From Acinetobacter lwoffii (lineage in GTDB: Bacteria; Pseudomonadota; Gammaproteobacteria; Pseudomonadales; Moraxellaceae), in the NCBI RefSeq assembly GCF_019048525.1, contig NZ_CP077369.1, positions 2,666,001 through 2,730,000 on the forward strand: a DNA stretch of 64,000 bases, in the 5' to 3' direction. The notes under the pieces are model-generated. The model saw nothing but the letters and a program-made list of their open reading frames with translations. It did not search any database and was not told where the DNA came from. The position numbers and the translations under genes were made by a program. Each line of letters begins with the position of its first letter. Position 1 is the first letter of the stretch. Of this stretch, positions 17,517 to 25,939 are shown piece after piece.

Positions 17517-17954
17517 TTAAATCAGCTGTTCAACTGTTGGGAAGCTATGTGATCCATGTTCGAACATGGCATCATGCCAGATATCAAACATAGGCACTTT
17601 CACATCCAGAGCCAAGGGCAACTTTTTTTCATTAAACTGCATATGTTGAAGATCTAATCCCCAGGCAATCAAATCAACATCCAAAGTAATCTGATGAGAT
17701 GGACGTACTCGCCCTGATGCCTGTTCCAGCTGTTTGAGCAGCTCAATCAGGCCTTCACTAGACACCGAACTTCGCAATAAACACGCTGCATTCCAGTAAT
17801 CTGCGCCGATGCCATCGCGGCAAGGAATCATATAAATGGGAGAAAACTGAACTTCTCCCCATTCAGAAATACGTTGCTGTGCAGCTTGAAAATGTTGCTG
17901 AGGATGACAATTACTCGCTAATGCTAGGGCGAAAATCGTTTCGGTGGCGTTCAA
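17517..17954 (-). CDS. folK: Divergent HPPK (hydroxymethyldihydropterin pyrophosphokinase)
   Basis: HPPK transfers pyrophosphate from ATP to 6-hydroxymethyl-7,8-dihydropterin in folate synthesis. The 145-residue protein keeps the fold landmarks: an N-terminal strand with LALASN, the YWNAA segment, ASGRVR and the metal-binding pair TLDVDL. Compared with E. coli HPPK, the loop between GRVR and TLDxD is three residues shorter. It also lacks the arginine of the W-G-P-R element directly before TLDLD, which contacts ATP in E. coli. The C-terminal part is short. It overlaps folB by 44 bases and follows it in the same operon, supporting a folate role. It may be a low-activity or specialised form, so the symbol is by homology and position. 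Confidence 0.75.
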   Translation of the reverse strand: MNATETIFALALASNCHPQQHFQAAQQRISEWGEVQFSPIYMIPCRDGIGADYWNAACLLRSSVSSEGLIELLKQLEQASGRVRPSHQITLDVDLIAWGLDLQHMQFNEKKLPLALDVKVPMFDIWHDAMFEHGSHSFPTVEQLI

Positions 17955-18291
17955 GACGTATCCCTACAGAATTGGCTTGCGCGATAATGGCAGGCTTACG
18001 GATCGTAATATTAATCGATTCAATTGCTGTAAAGGTAGTAAAAAGTGCATTCAGCACTAACTTTGCTGCATGTTCAATCAATTCAGGCTTGGCGTCTTGA
18101 ATGACTTTACTGGAAATCTCACAAATTTCTGCATAATTCAACGTATCTGCAAGTGCATCTGAGTTTGATGCCTGTTCTAAATCGGTTTGAATGATCAAAT
18201 CCAGCATTAAAGGCTGAATAATTTGACGCTCCCAGTTAAAGCAGCCCACGACTGTCTCAACCTTTAAACCTTCAATAATAATGGCGTCCAT
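17911..18291 (-). CDS. folB: Dihydroneopterin aldolase
   Basis: FolB converts 7,8-dihydroneopterin to 6-hydroxymethyl-7,8-dihydropterin, the substrate of FolK, in the cytoplasm. The family start MDAIIIEGLKVETVVGCFNWER is clear, with Glu-Arg after the first strand. LNYAEICEIS, the HAAKLV region and INITIRKPAII follow in order. The start at MDAII gives 126 residues, close to the usual 120; an in-frame opening to 18321 would add ten residues not typical of the family. The end overlaps folK. A palindromic repeat lies directly upstream, at 18314-18397. Confidence 0.92.
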   Translation of the reverse strand: MDAIIIEGLKVETVVGCFNWERQIIQPLMLDLIIQTDLEQASNSDALADTLNYAEICEISSKVIQDAKPELIEHAAKLVLNALFTTFTAIESINITIRKPAIIAQANSVGIRLERHRNDFRPSISE

Positions 18292-18313
18292 TGGATTGCT
18301 CGAGAATTTAATA

Positions 18314-18397
18314 CTGACCACATCCCCCTCAAGCTCCTTTACAAAGGGAGGAGCTTTTAAAGTCCCCCTTTTAAAAGGGGGATTTAGGGGGATTTTT
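18314..18397. repeat. Palindromic interspersed-repeat-like element
   Basis: Two hairpins lie side by side: AAGCTCC / GGAGCTT (18331-18356) and a perfect 20-base palindrome of TCCCCCTTTT with its complement (18363-18382). A third GGGGGA copy follows. It fills the gap between two minus-strand genes and resembles REP/BIME-type intergenic repeats. I believe similar C5/G5-rich elements recur in Acinetobacter genomes, but only one copy is in this window. Confidence 0.6.
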
Positions 18398-18420
18398 CCA
18401 AGTCTAGATAGGGTTTAAGA

Positions 18421-19719
18421 TTAATGCTTTAACAGCAGATTCGGATCCATGCTCTGTACCATCTGCAAACGCTGATCGGCATAGATGTCGGTATACGGCG
18501 CCAGAATACGCATGAAACGGTCGAAATACAGCATTTGCTTGAACAACAAGGCAAAGTCACGCGGGAACCGGATCCCGTGACGCTCACCCACAGCCACCAT
18601 ATCCATCATGATATCGTTCAGATCAGCAGGATTCGACGTTAACAATTCCTGTGGATCTGCCATCAACACGCCACTGAATAAACGCTCTAGATCAGCAGCC
18701 AAAACTTTGGTGTCTATCTGCACAGCGGTCATACCCATTTTCAGCATGTTTTGCGCCATCAGCTCATAATTGGTATGTTGCAATGAATCCATAAATGCCA
18801 TACATGCCGTCCATACTTCAGGCTTGAGCTGACCAACAATACCGAAATCAATAAAACCGACACGGCCATCTTCAAGTAGCATCAGGTTGCCTGCATGCAG
18901 ATCGGCATGGAAACTGTTACACATCATCAAGCTGCCAAACCAGGTATTCATCGCAGTGATAAGTACTTGAGATGGATCTTTGGATACTTTTTTGACCACT
19001 TCAAAATCTGTCAAAGGCACACCGTATAAACGCTGCATGGTGAGCACACGACGGGTCGAATATTGATGATAAACCTTAGGTGCAGTGGCTGCCTGATTGT
19101 TGGTGATATTCAGGTAATTAACGAAATCATCCAGATTCTGTGCTTCTTCGATAAAATCGACTTCACGCACCATACGGGTTTTGATTTCTTCGACAATGTC
19201 AGCCAGTGAAGCAAACTTAACTTTCGGGACTGCTTTTTCCAGCAACTTGGTTGCCCAATGCAGCACATTCAAGTCAGTGTACAAAATGGTTTCTACGCCC
19301 GGTTTTTGTACTTTAATCACGACATCTTCGCCAGACACCAGTTTGGCCGCATGCACCTGTGCAATAGATGCAGAAGCTAACGGCGTTTTATCAATCGATG
19401 CAAAGATTTCATCCAGATTACGTCCTGCAAATTCAGAAGCCAATACTTGCTGGATATAGCTAAACGGCAAGCGTGGAGTCTGATCCAGACAACCCTGAAA
19501 TTCTTCAACATATTCACGTGGAAACAGCGACGGTGTGCTGGCAATAAACTGACCCAGCTTGATATAAGTTGAACCTAAGGATTCAAAAGTTTCACGCATG
19601 AGTTTGGCATTGCTCGGCTTTTCAGTGGCATATTTAAAGCCCGCCTTTGCCGCAACGACTGCTGTTTCTCCCATACGGGCAACTGAACGTATTCCATCTA
19701 ACCAGATATTGTTTTTCAT
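18421..19719 (-). CDS. ABC1/AarF/UbiB-family atypical kinase
   Basis: The 432-residue protein shows the UbiB/ADCK family motifs in order: YIKLGQFIAS (KxGQ), an Ala-rich loop SASIAQVHAA, the lysine motif VIKVQKPG, the ExD motif REVDFIEEAQ, the catalytic HADLHAGN and the metal site IDFGIVGQL. Members are unusual ATPases or kinases; UbiB supports ubiquinone synthesis in the inner membrane. This protein lacks the C-terminal membrane spans of E. coli UbiB (546 residues) and is not in a ubi operon, so it is probably a paralogue rather than UbiB itself. The substrate is unknown. Confidence 0.88.
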   Translation of the reverse strand: MKNNIWLDGIRSVARMGETAVVAAKAGFKYATEKPSNAKLMRETFESLGSTYIKLGQFIASTPSLFPREYVEEFQGCLDQTPRLPFSYIQQVLASEFAGRNLDEIFASIDKTPLASASIAQVHAAKLVSGEDVVIKVQKPGVETILYTDLNVLHWATKLLEKAVPKVKFASLADIVEEIKTRMVREVDFIEEAQNLDDFVNYLNITNNQAATAPKVYHQYSTRRVLTMQRLYGVPLTDFEVVKKVSKDPSQVLITAMNTWFGSLMMCNSFHADLHAGNLMLLEDGRVGFIDFGIVGQLKPEVWTACMAFMDSLQHTNYELMAQNMLKMGMTAVQIDTKVLAADLERLFSGVLMADPQELLTSNPADLNDIMMDMVAVGERHGIRFPRDFALLFKQMLYFDRFMRILAPYTDIYADQRLQMVQSMDPNLLLKH

Positions 19720-19776
19720 AATGTCTTAGGAAAAATTAATTAAACGCAGTGTAGCAAAAAAATTCACTTTGCAGGC

Positions 19777-20562
19777 TTATCTTGCCTGACAGATTGGGCA
19801 ATCTGTATCTTTTTCGAAAGCAAGAATCCGCTGTTTAAAGCTCAGCCCATCCCACAACAACAGCTTTTGTCGAAGTGGTATCTGACCTAATCCCAGATAT
19901 AACAAGGCATGATGTGCCTGTAAGCTGGCCATCACATTCGGTGTGGTGGCCAGTACACCGGAATCTGCACAGCGCAGACTTTCATCGGCCTGATTTTCTG
20001 GCGGGAACAGGCAAGCATAACAGGCGGAATCCCCTTCGACCATAAATAGCTGACCTTGCAAGCCAATCGCAGAAGCACTCAATAAGGGCACATTTAGCTC
20101 CACGCAAATCTGATTGACCAGATAGCGTGTGGTAAACTGGTCACAGCCATCTAGCACCAGATCCTGATGCTCAATCAAGTGCGCTGCATTCTCAGCCGTT
20201 AAGGCCTGATTCACATATTCAACTTGTACGTTAGGATTAACCTGACTCAGTCTTTTGGCCAGAGTTTCTGCCTTATAAAATCCAATATCCTGCGGCATAA
20301 ATGCCAGTTGTCGCTGTAAATTACTCATCTCGATGGTATCTGGATCGATCAGGGTAATTTTTCCCACGCCTGCGCGTGCCAGAAGTTCTGCCAGTGCACA
20401 GCCAATCCCGCCACACCCAATAATGCAGACATTAGAAAATTTTAACCGTTCTTGAGCGTCAATATCCCAGCCATCCAGAAGAATCTGACGGCTATACAGA
20501 TGTAGTTCAGCATCAGTGAGTTCAAATTCTGGGGAGATGGCATCCATGTTAAATGTAGACAA
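19777..20562 (-). CDS. moeB: MoeB/ThiF/HesA-type adenylyltransferase
   Basis: E1-like enzymes of this group adenylate the C-terminal Gly-Gly of MoaD or ThiS for sulfur transfer in molybdopterin or thiamine synthesis. The 261-residue protein shows the ATP-binding IIGCGGIGCALAELL and IDPDTIEMSNLQRQ. It also has the LVLDGCDQFTTRYLVN segment, two Zn Cys pairs (CYAC and CPIC) and CADSGVLATTPNVMASLQA around the position of the active cysteine in MoeB. The TTG at 20562 is preferred because AAGGAAAG stands 3-4 bases before it; ATG at 20547 has no such site. No moa or thi gene is nearby, so MoeB versus ThiF is uncertain. Confidence 0.85.
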   Translation of the reverse strand: MSTFNMDAISPEFELTDAELHLYSRQILLDGWDIDAQERLKFSNVCIIGCGGIGCALAELLARAGVGKITLIDPDTIEMSNLQRQLAFMPQDIGFYKAETLAKRLSQVNPNVQVEYVNQALTAENAAHLIEHQDLVLDGCDQFTTRYLVNQICVELNVPLLSASAIGLQGQLFMVEGDSACYACLFPPENQADESLRCADSGVLATTPNVMASLQAHHALLYLGLGQIPLRQKLLLWDGLSFKQRILAFEKDTDCPICQAR

Positions 20563-20640
20563 CGTCTTTCCTTGTTTCGAAAATTTTTAACAATGATCGT
20601 AAAATTAACTTTACTGAAGTTTTTAAGGACTGATAAATCT

Positions 20641-20811
20641 ATGGAAGATCAATCTCACAGTCAATTTACAGCATATCAATAATTGGTTCGGCAATCGTTG
20701 AGCCAAATAGCATATCAGCTAAACGCTCGGTATCAAGCTGCAGCGGCTATGGCTTGGCAAGATTTTTTGAATCACCTCAATTCAATGGTTCCGGCAAACA
20801 GCTTTTTCTAA
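20641..20811 (+). pseudogene. Small gene interrupted by an in-frame stop
   Basis: A frame starts with MEDQSHSQFTAYQ after AAGGA (11 bases before the ATG), meets TAA at 20680-20682, and continues in the same frame as LVRQSLSQIAYQLNARYQ to a stop at 20809. The two parts together would give a 55-residue, mostly helical protein. The in-frame continuity suggests a nonsense mutation in a small gene, but the frame is short enough that chance cannot be excluded. It lies between moeB and the PNPOx-like gene; the rest of that gap shows nothing further. Confidence 0.4.
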
Positions 20812-21029
20812 CTTATAAAAGGTGTCAGACCTGAAGTTTTTAAAATCTTTGTTATTAAATTTCCCTGTAAATCGAGCTGTCTTGTTTAGCAATTCTGTAG
20901 TCTCTGCCTATATTTGAGTATGAAAATGTATGAGTTCAGTGAGACCTAAGGCATCTGTCTCCAAATATGATTAATCTGAAAATACCAAGCAATCTTTTCA
21001 GCTTTCATAAAATCGTCTGGAGAACATAC

Positions 21030-21560
21030 GTGACCGAGCATAACAATACTCAACATGATAATCGTGAAAAATTATGGGAATTGATCAAGGATGTCCGTTA
21101 CACCATGATCAGCCATTTAACCGACACACATGAAATACACTCCCAGCCGATGACCATGCTGAACTCCGAGCAGATGAATGAACGTCAAAACTTATATTTC
21201 ATCCTGCGTAACACCAATGATCTGGTCAAAGCAGCAGAAACAGGCCGTGGTCAGATTGGTCTGTCTTTTGCAAAACCATCAGATGGTATTTACGTGTCGA
21301 TTAGTGCACATGCCCAGATCAGTACTGACCGCATTCTGATTGAACAGTTGTGGAATCCGTGGGCTGAAAACTGGTTTGAAGGCAAAGATGATCCTACCGT
21401 ACGGGTATTGATTGCTGAAGCAATCAGCGCAGAATATTGGAATGTGACAGACAACAAAGTCACCCAGCTTTTTAAAGCCTTAAAAGGCGGCGTAACTGGT
21501 GAAGCGGGCGAACCGCATGCAGAACATCAAAAAGTGAATCTACAAAGTAATATCTGGTAA
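21030..21560 (+). CDS. Pyridoxamine 5'-phosphate oxidase-fold stress protein
   Basis: The 176-residue product resembles the general-stress-protein-26 branch of the FMN-binding split-barrel (PNPOx-like) family. Its order is EKLWELIKDVRYTMISH, TDTHEIHSQPMTML, LYFILRNTNDLVKAAE, IGLSFAKPSDGIYVSISA, and later LIEQLWNPWAENWFEGKDDP. Members bind FMN or FAD and are linked to stress responses, but their substrate is unknown. The start is GTG at 21030, with GGAGAA 7 bases upstream; an ATG at 20967 lacks a ribosome-binding site. It has its own terminator. Confidence 0.88.
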   Translation: MTEHNNTQHDNREKLWELIKDVRYTMISHLTDTHEIHSQPMTMLNSEQMNERQNLYFILRNTNDLVKAAETGRGQIGLSFAKPSDGIYVSISAHAQISTDRILIEQLWNPWAENWFEGKDDPTVRVLIAEAISAEYWNVTDNKVTQLFKALKGGVTGEAGEPHAEHQKVNLQSNIW

Positions 21561-21570
21561 TGAATGAGAT

Positions 21571-21600
21571 TTAGCCTCTTGAAATTAAGAGGCTAATTTT
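21571..21600 (+). terminator. Terminator of the PNPOx-like gene
   Basis: A perfect 10-bp stem TTAGCCTCTT / AAGAGGCTAA with loop GAAATT, then six T. Confidence 0.85.
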
Positions 21601-21761
21601 TTGATATATTTAATTTTAAATATCAATGTAATTCCACTGTAATGACATAAAAAATTATAATTTTTGCTTGCCTTAATCTGCTCTCTTAAAAATATAAGCT
21701 TGGGAAAATCAGCTCAATATCTGACTAAAATTTAAGTAGAAGATTTATTTCCTAAAAAACC

Positions 21762-21785
21762 AAAAGGCTGCCATGGCAACCTTTT
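21762..21785 (-). terminator. Terminator of the acyl-CoA synthetase gene
   Basis: Stem AAAAGGCTGCC / GGCAACCTTTT with one mismatch and a 2-base apex is followed on the minus strand by GGTTTTTTAGG. Confidence 0.65.
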
Positions 21786-21828
21786 AGCATTCAATCAAAA
21801 AACTAATTTGAGAAACTAACTAACTAAA

Positions 21829-23475
21829 TTAACTGACTCGCTTCATCTCTTGGACTTTGGCTATTTCCTGCTGTTTGAGTAAATTGCGCTGAATCTTGCC
21901 ACTCGATGTTTTAGGCAAAGACGCCACAAACTCAATCTCTTTCGGATAGGCATGTTTGGATAAGCGTGAACGTACATAACTTTGCAGTTTTAACATTAAA
22001 TCTTCAGTGGCAGGATAGGCTGATTTAAGCACTACAAAGGCTTTCACTATTTCTGTTCGTTCTGGATCTGGCTTGCCAACGACTGCGGATTCAAGCACTT
22101 CCTCACATTCAAGCAAAGTACTTTCTACATCAAAAGGCCCAACCCGATATCCCGAGGTTGTAATGACATCGTCCGCACGTCCAATAAAATCAATACCGCC
22201 ATATTCATTCAGCTTCACAGTATCACCAGTGAGATAATACTGCCCGACAAATGACTTGCGGTTATGCCCTGCATAGCCTTCAAACCACATCAACGGTGAA
22301 GCTAAACAGTCAATTGCCAAGGTTCCAATCCCGCCTTTTTCTACTTCCTGATGTTCTTTGTTCAATACAGCAAAACGATGCCCAGGAATAGCAAAACCGG
22401 CTGAACCAACTTTTTTATAATGCTCCAAGCCATGATGATTGGCGATCACCATACCCAGTTCAGTCTGTCCATATTGATCATAAATATTCACATTTAAATC
22501 ATGATTGAACCATTGAATCACTTCAGGCGTGAGCGGCTCACCCGCACTGCTTACCACGCGTAAATGTGAGCTGATGCCTGCATCAAATTTTTCTTTAAAG
22601 CCAAAGAACATGCGAAATGCAGTTGGCGAACCGGTCAGGTTGCTGACCTGATATTTTTGAATGATTTGTACGGCGTTATCGACACTAAAGCCACGTTCAT
22701 CCATGATAATGCTGTGCCCTAAACTCAACGGCCCTGCAATACCATAGTACAGTCCATACGCCCAGCCTGGGTCTGCCAGATTCCAGAAGGAATCTTCATC
22801 TTGCAGATCTACAGCGTGCAGCATATAACCCTTAAAGGCCAACAAGGCTTTTAAAGGCACAGGAACCGATTTCGCCAAGCCTGTGGTGCCTGAAGTAAAC
22901 ATCATCAGGAAGACATCATTAAACTGGCAATTTACCGGTTCAAACTCTTCCGGTTGCTGCTGTAAGGCTGTCCAGAAATCAGCATCTTGATAATCATCTG
23001 CCGCTGTTTGATGCACAGTCAGAATATTAGGGACATTGAGATCATGAAGTTTCAGTCGCTGCTCTTCATCAGTAACAATCAACTGGGTGCCAGCGGTACT
23101 GATGCGATGTTCAATGGCTTTGCTTTCAAAGGCAGTAAATAAAGGTTGGTATATGGCACCGATCCGCCAGGTGGCCAATATGGTAATTAAGAGTGCTGGC
23201 GTTCTTGGCAGCAATCCTGCAATACAGTCACCGGCCTTTAAACCCAGAGAATGCATATAATTGGCCAGCTGTCCTGAAGCTGTTGCCAGCTGTTCAAAGG
23301 TCCACTGCTCTGCATCTCCATTTTTACCTTCCCAGATCAGTGCAGTTCGGTTTTGACCCAGGTATCGACCACAGCATTCGGTATACGCATTGATGTTCTC
23401 TGCGCTTCCAACCAGATGTTCCTGAACCATATTTTCAAAATTAAAATCAGCATATGCCTGCTCTAGTGTCTTCAT
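21829..23475 (-). CDS. AMP-binding acyl-CoA synthetase (acetyl-CoA synthetase-like)
   Basis: This 548-residue enzyme of the ANL superfamily activates a carboxylic acid with ATP and CoA. Visible motifs are the P-loop MFTSGTTGLAKSVPVP (about residue 190), SSAGEPLTPEVIQWF, the adenylate-binding YDQYGQTELGM, the hinge LTGDTVKLNEYGGIDFIGRADD and the catalytic lysine in PKTSSGKIQRNLL. It resembles the medium-chain or acetyl-CoA synthetase-like group (AcsM type) more than long-chain FadD. The same-strand acyl-CoA dehydrogenase and SDR upstream suggest activation of a short or branched acid for beta-oxidation. GAGGT lies 8 bases before the ATG. Confidence 0.88.
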   Translation of the reverse strand: MKTLEQAYADFNFENMVQEHLVGSAENINAYTECCGRYLGQNRTALIWEGKNGDAEQWTFEQLATASGQLANYMHSLGLKAGDCIAGLLPRTPALLITILATWRIGAIYQPLFTAFESKAIEHRISTAGTQLIVTDEEQRLKLHDLNVPNILTVHQTAADDYQDADFWTALQQQPEEFEPVNCQFNDVFLMMFTSGTTGLAKSVPVPLKALLAFKGYMLHAVDLQDEDSFWNLADPGWAYGLYYGIAGPLSLGHSIIMDERGFSVDNAVQIIQKYQVSNLTGSPTAFRMFFGFKEKFDAGISSHLRVVSSAGEPLTPEVIQWFNHDLNVNIYDQYGQTELGMVIANHHGLEHYKKVGSAGFAIPGHRFAVLNKEHQEVEKGGIGTLAIDCLASPLMWFEGYAGHNRKSFVGQYYLTGDTVKLNEYGGIDFIGRADDVITTSGYRVGPFDVESTLLECEEVLESAVVGKPDPERTEIVKAFVVLKSAYPATEDLMLKLQSYVRSRLSKHAYPKEIEFVASLPKTSSGKIQRNLLKQQEIAKVQEMKRVS

Positions 23476-23743
23476 GACGACAACCTCTTTCCTATTGTAG
23501 TTTTCAGGCGACCTTACCTGAGTTTATCCATTTGTATTTGTTGTTCCTGCTGATTCCCTCAGCATACTTTCTCAAATCTGCATTCATGCCCTAGGGCTAG
23601 AACATGAATAAGGCTTATTTTTCGATTATTCGTACTGTATGTCTTTAGATCATCATGTTCAGTTGAATCCTGCAATTTCCATATCCATCAATGTAAGTGC
23701 AGGATTTGAACATCAATCAAAGTCTGTTTTTTTAATTTAACAA

Positions 23744-24880
23744 TCAGCGTTGACACACTTCACGTGCAATCACCAGTCGTTGAATATCTGATGCACCTTC
23801 ATAAATCTGGCTCACTCGTACATCACGATAGATACGTTCAACCGGAAAATCCGACACATAGCCATAGCCACCATGAATCTGAATCGCATCTGAACAGACT
23901 CGCTCTGCGATAGTTGAAGCAAACAATTTGGCCATAGAAGCTTCTTTTAAGCATGGCTGGCCAGCATCTTTTAAGGTTGCAGCATGCAAGACGAGCTGAC
24001 GTGCGGCTTCAATTTGTGTCGCCATATCTGCAAGCCTGAATGCCACAGCCTGATGCTGCACAATTTCTACGCCAAAGGCTTTGCGATCATTGGCATATTC
24101 CACTGCAGCATCTAGCGCAGCCCGGGCCATACCGACAGATTGTGCTGCAATGCCGATCCGCCCCGATTCAAGGTTCGACAAGGCAATCTTATAGCCTTCT
24201 CCTTCCTGCCCCAACAAGTTGGCAGCAGGAATCCGGCAGTTATCCAGAACGATGGTCGCGGTATCGGAACAATGCTGACCCATTTTCTCTTCCAGACTGG
24301 ACACGATATAACCCGGTGCATCGGTCGGCACCAGAAAGCATGAAATACCTTTTTTCCCTGCCGATTTATCAGTCACAGCAAAGACTAGTGCAATCTGTGC
24401 GTGTTTCCCTGTGGTAATAAACTGCTTGGTGCCATTTAACACCCATTCATCACCATCACGTTCGGCTTTACACTCCAGCGAACTGGCATCCGAACCGGCC
24501 TGAGGTTCTGTCAAGCAGAAACACCCGAGCCATTCACCTGTTGCCAGCTTGGTTAAATACTGTTGTTTTTGTTCCTCTGTGCCATAACGCTGGGTAATGC
24601 CACAAGGTAAAGAATTCTGCACACTGACAATCGTCGATATTGCACCATCACCTGCGGCGATCTCCTCTAGTGCCAAGACCAGTGACACATAATCCAGACC
24701 TGCGCCGCCCCATTCTTCAGCCACTGTCATACCCAATGCGCCAAGCTCACCGAGTTCTTTAAGTTCTTGTGCAGGGAATTGTGCAGTTTTGTCGCGTAAG
24801 GCCGCTGTCGGTTTCAGTTTCTGCTGCGAATAATTTCGCATCATGTCCTGAATCATTTTTTGTTCATCATTTAAAATCAT
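23744..24880 (-). CDS. Acyl-CoA dehydrogenase
   Basis: This FAD enzyme introduces the alpha-beta double bond into acyl-CoA and passes electrons to ETF. The 378-residue length suits short- or branched-chain members. Visible are the signatures CLTEPQAGSDASSLECKA, FITTGKHAQIALVFAV, NRKAFG-type sequence (YANDRKAFGVEIVQHQAV), DAIQIHGGYGYVSDFPVERIYRDV and the catalytic base Glu in IYEGASDIQRLVIAREV. That Glu position is typical of short- and medium-chain enzymes. GGGAAG precedes the ATG by 6 bases. It lies between the SDR and the acyl-CoA synthetase on the same strand and is probably part of one degradation pathway. Confidence 0.93.
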   Translation of the reverse strand: MILNDEQKMIQDMMRNYSQQKLKPTAALRDKTAQFPAQELKELGELGALGMTVAEEWGGAGLDYVSLVLALEEIAAGDGAISTIVSVQNSLPCGITQRYGTEEQKQQYLTKLATGEWLGCFCLTEPQAGSDASSLECKAERDGDEWVLNGTKQFITTGKHAQIALVFAVTDKSAGKKGISCFLVPTDAPGYIVSSLEEKMGQHCSDTATIVLDNCRIPAANLLGQEGEGYKIALSNLESGRIGIAAQSVGMARAALDAAVEYANDRKAFGVEIVQHQAVAFRLADMATQIEAARQLVLHAATLKDAGQPCLKEASMAKLFASTIAERVCSDAIQIHGGYGYVSDFPVERIYRDVRVSQIYEGASDIQRLVIAREVCQR

Positions 24881-24930
24881 TGAACTTCCCTTTCTATATC
24901 TATTTATTTACTTCAAGCTTTTTACTATTG

Positions 24931-25060
24931 AGATCGTTGGCACGTCGGATAAGGCGGCATGGATGTCGCCTGCGAAACTGAGATACAGGGATGTATCTTC
25001 AGTTTCGCAAAGGATTTTTGTTTCTTTTGATCCTTCAAAAGAAAATGCATGCTTGAGCAA
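24931..25060. repeat. Palindromic intergenic repeat-like element
   Basis: The gap between the SDR and acyl-CoA dehydrogenase genes holds two hairpins. One pairs GCGAAACTGAGATACA (24972-24987) with TGTATCTTCAGTTTCGC (24992-25008), with a single bulged base. The other is TTTCTTTTGA / TCAAAAGAAA (25021-25044). Neither ends in a proper T run for either strand. The layout resembles a mobile intergenic repeat rather than a terminator. Only one copy is seen here. Confidence 0.5.
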
Positions 25061-25126
25061 ATTCATTTAAATTCAATGAGAAATTTACAGATGTGCAAAT
25101 CATCATGTCCTATATAAATCGAAGAC

Positions 25127-25897
25127 TTATTTAGGCTGCATACGGATTGCGCCATCCAGACGAATCACTTCACCATTCAAATAACTATTTTCGAAAATAT
25201 GACCAACTAACTGAGCAAATTCCTGTGGTTTTGCCAGACGTGGTGGAAACGGCACCATTTGCCCCAAAGCATCCTGGACATTTTGCGGCATGCCTTTCAA
25301 CATTGGAGTTTCCATGATGCCCGGCGCGATGGTCATGACACGGATCGCTTCACGAGCCAGTTCACGTGCTAGCGGCAAAGTCATAGCGACTACAGCGCCT
25401 TTGGATGCCGCATAGGCAGTTTGACCAATTTGGCCGTCATAAGCGGCAACCGAAGCGGTATTCACAATCACGCCACGTTCTTCTCCACCCGATTGCAGCT
25501 CATATTTTGCGATTAAAGCCGCCGCATGACGCAGCATGTTAAAAGTACCGCTCACATTAATATTCAGCACTTTCTGAAACATCGCCAATTCATGGATGCC
25601 GTTTCGTCCCAATACTTTGGCAGACGGTGCAATCCCTGCACAGTTCACCAGACCATTCAGTTGACCATACGTGCTTTCAACATGAGCGAAGAAAGCTTCA
25701 ACTGCCTGCTCATCGGTAACATCAAGCTGTACAAATTCAGACTGTGAACCCAGTTGCTGCTGTAATGCCTGGCCCTGCTCCTGATTCATATCGACCAGAA
25801 TCACTTTAGCGCCGTGTTCAACCAAATGAGTTGCTGTGGCTGCACCCAAACCCGAGGCACCACCGGTGATCACAATAACTTTTCCCTGAATGTTCAT
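25127..25897 (-). CDS. SDR-family 3-hydroxyacyl-CoA dehydrogenase-like protein
   Basis: The 256-residue short-chain dehydrogenase has the NAD-binding ITGGASGLGAATATHL, an acidic residue after strand 2 (ILVDMN) indicating NAD preference, and NCAGIAPSAKVLGRNG. The catalytic YAASKGAV and the end APGIMETPMLKGMP follow. The sequence is of the type of mitochondrial HSD17B10 (3-hydroxy-2-methylbutyryl-CoA dehydrogenase), which fits branched acyl-CoA breakdown. AGGAAA lies 6 bases before the ATG. It is the first gene of the likely SDR - acyl-CoA dehydrogenase - acyl-CoA synthetase unit and faces a divergent AraC regulator. Confidence 0.9.
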   Translation of the reverse strand: MNIQGKVIVITGGASGLGAATATHLVEHGAKVILVDMNQEQGQALQQQLGSQSEFVQLDVTDEQAVEAFFAHVESTYGQLNGLVNCAGIAPSAKVLGRNGIHELAMFQKVLNINVSGTFNMLRHAAALIAKYELQSGGEERGVIVNTASVAAYDGQIGQTAYAASKGAVVAMTLPLARELAREAIRVMTIAPGIMETPMLKGMPQNVQDALGQMVPFPPRLAKPQEFAQLVGHIFENSYLNGEVIRLDGAIRMQPK

Positions 25898-25939
25898 GTT
25901 TATTTCCTAGCGATTTTTCTATTTCAGATACGACTTAAT

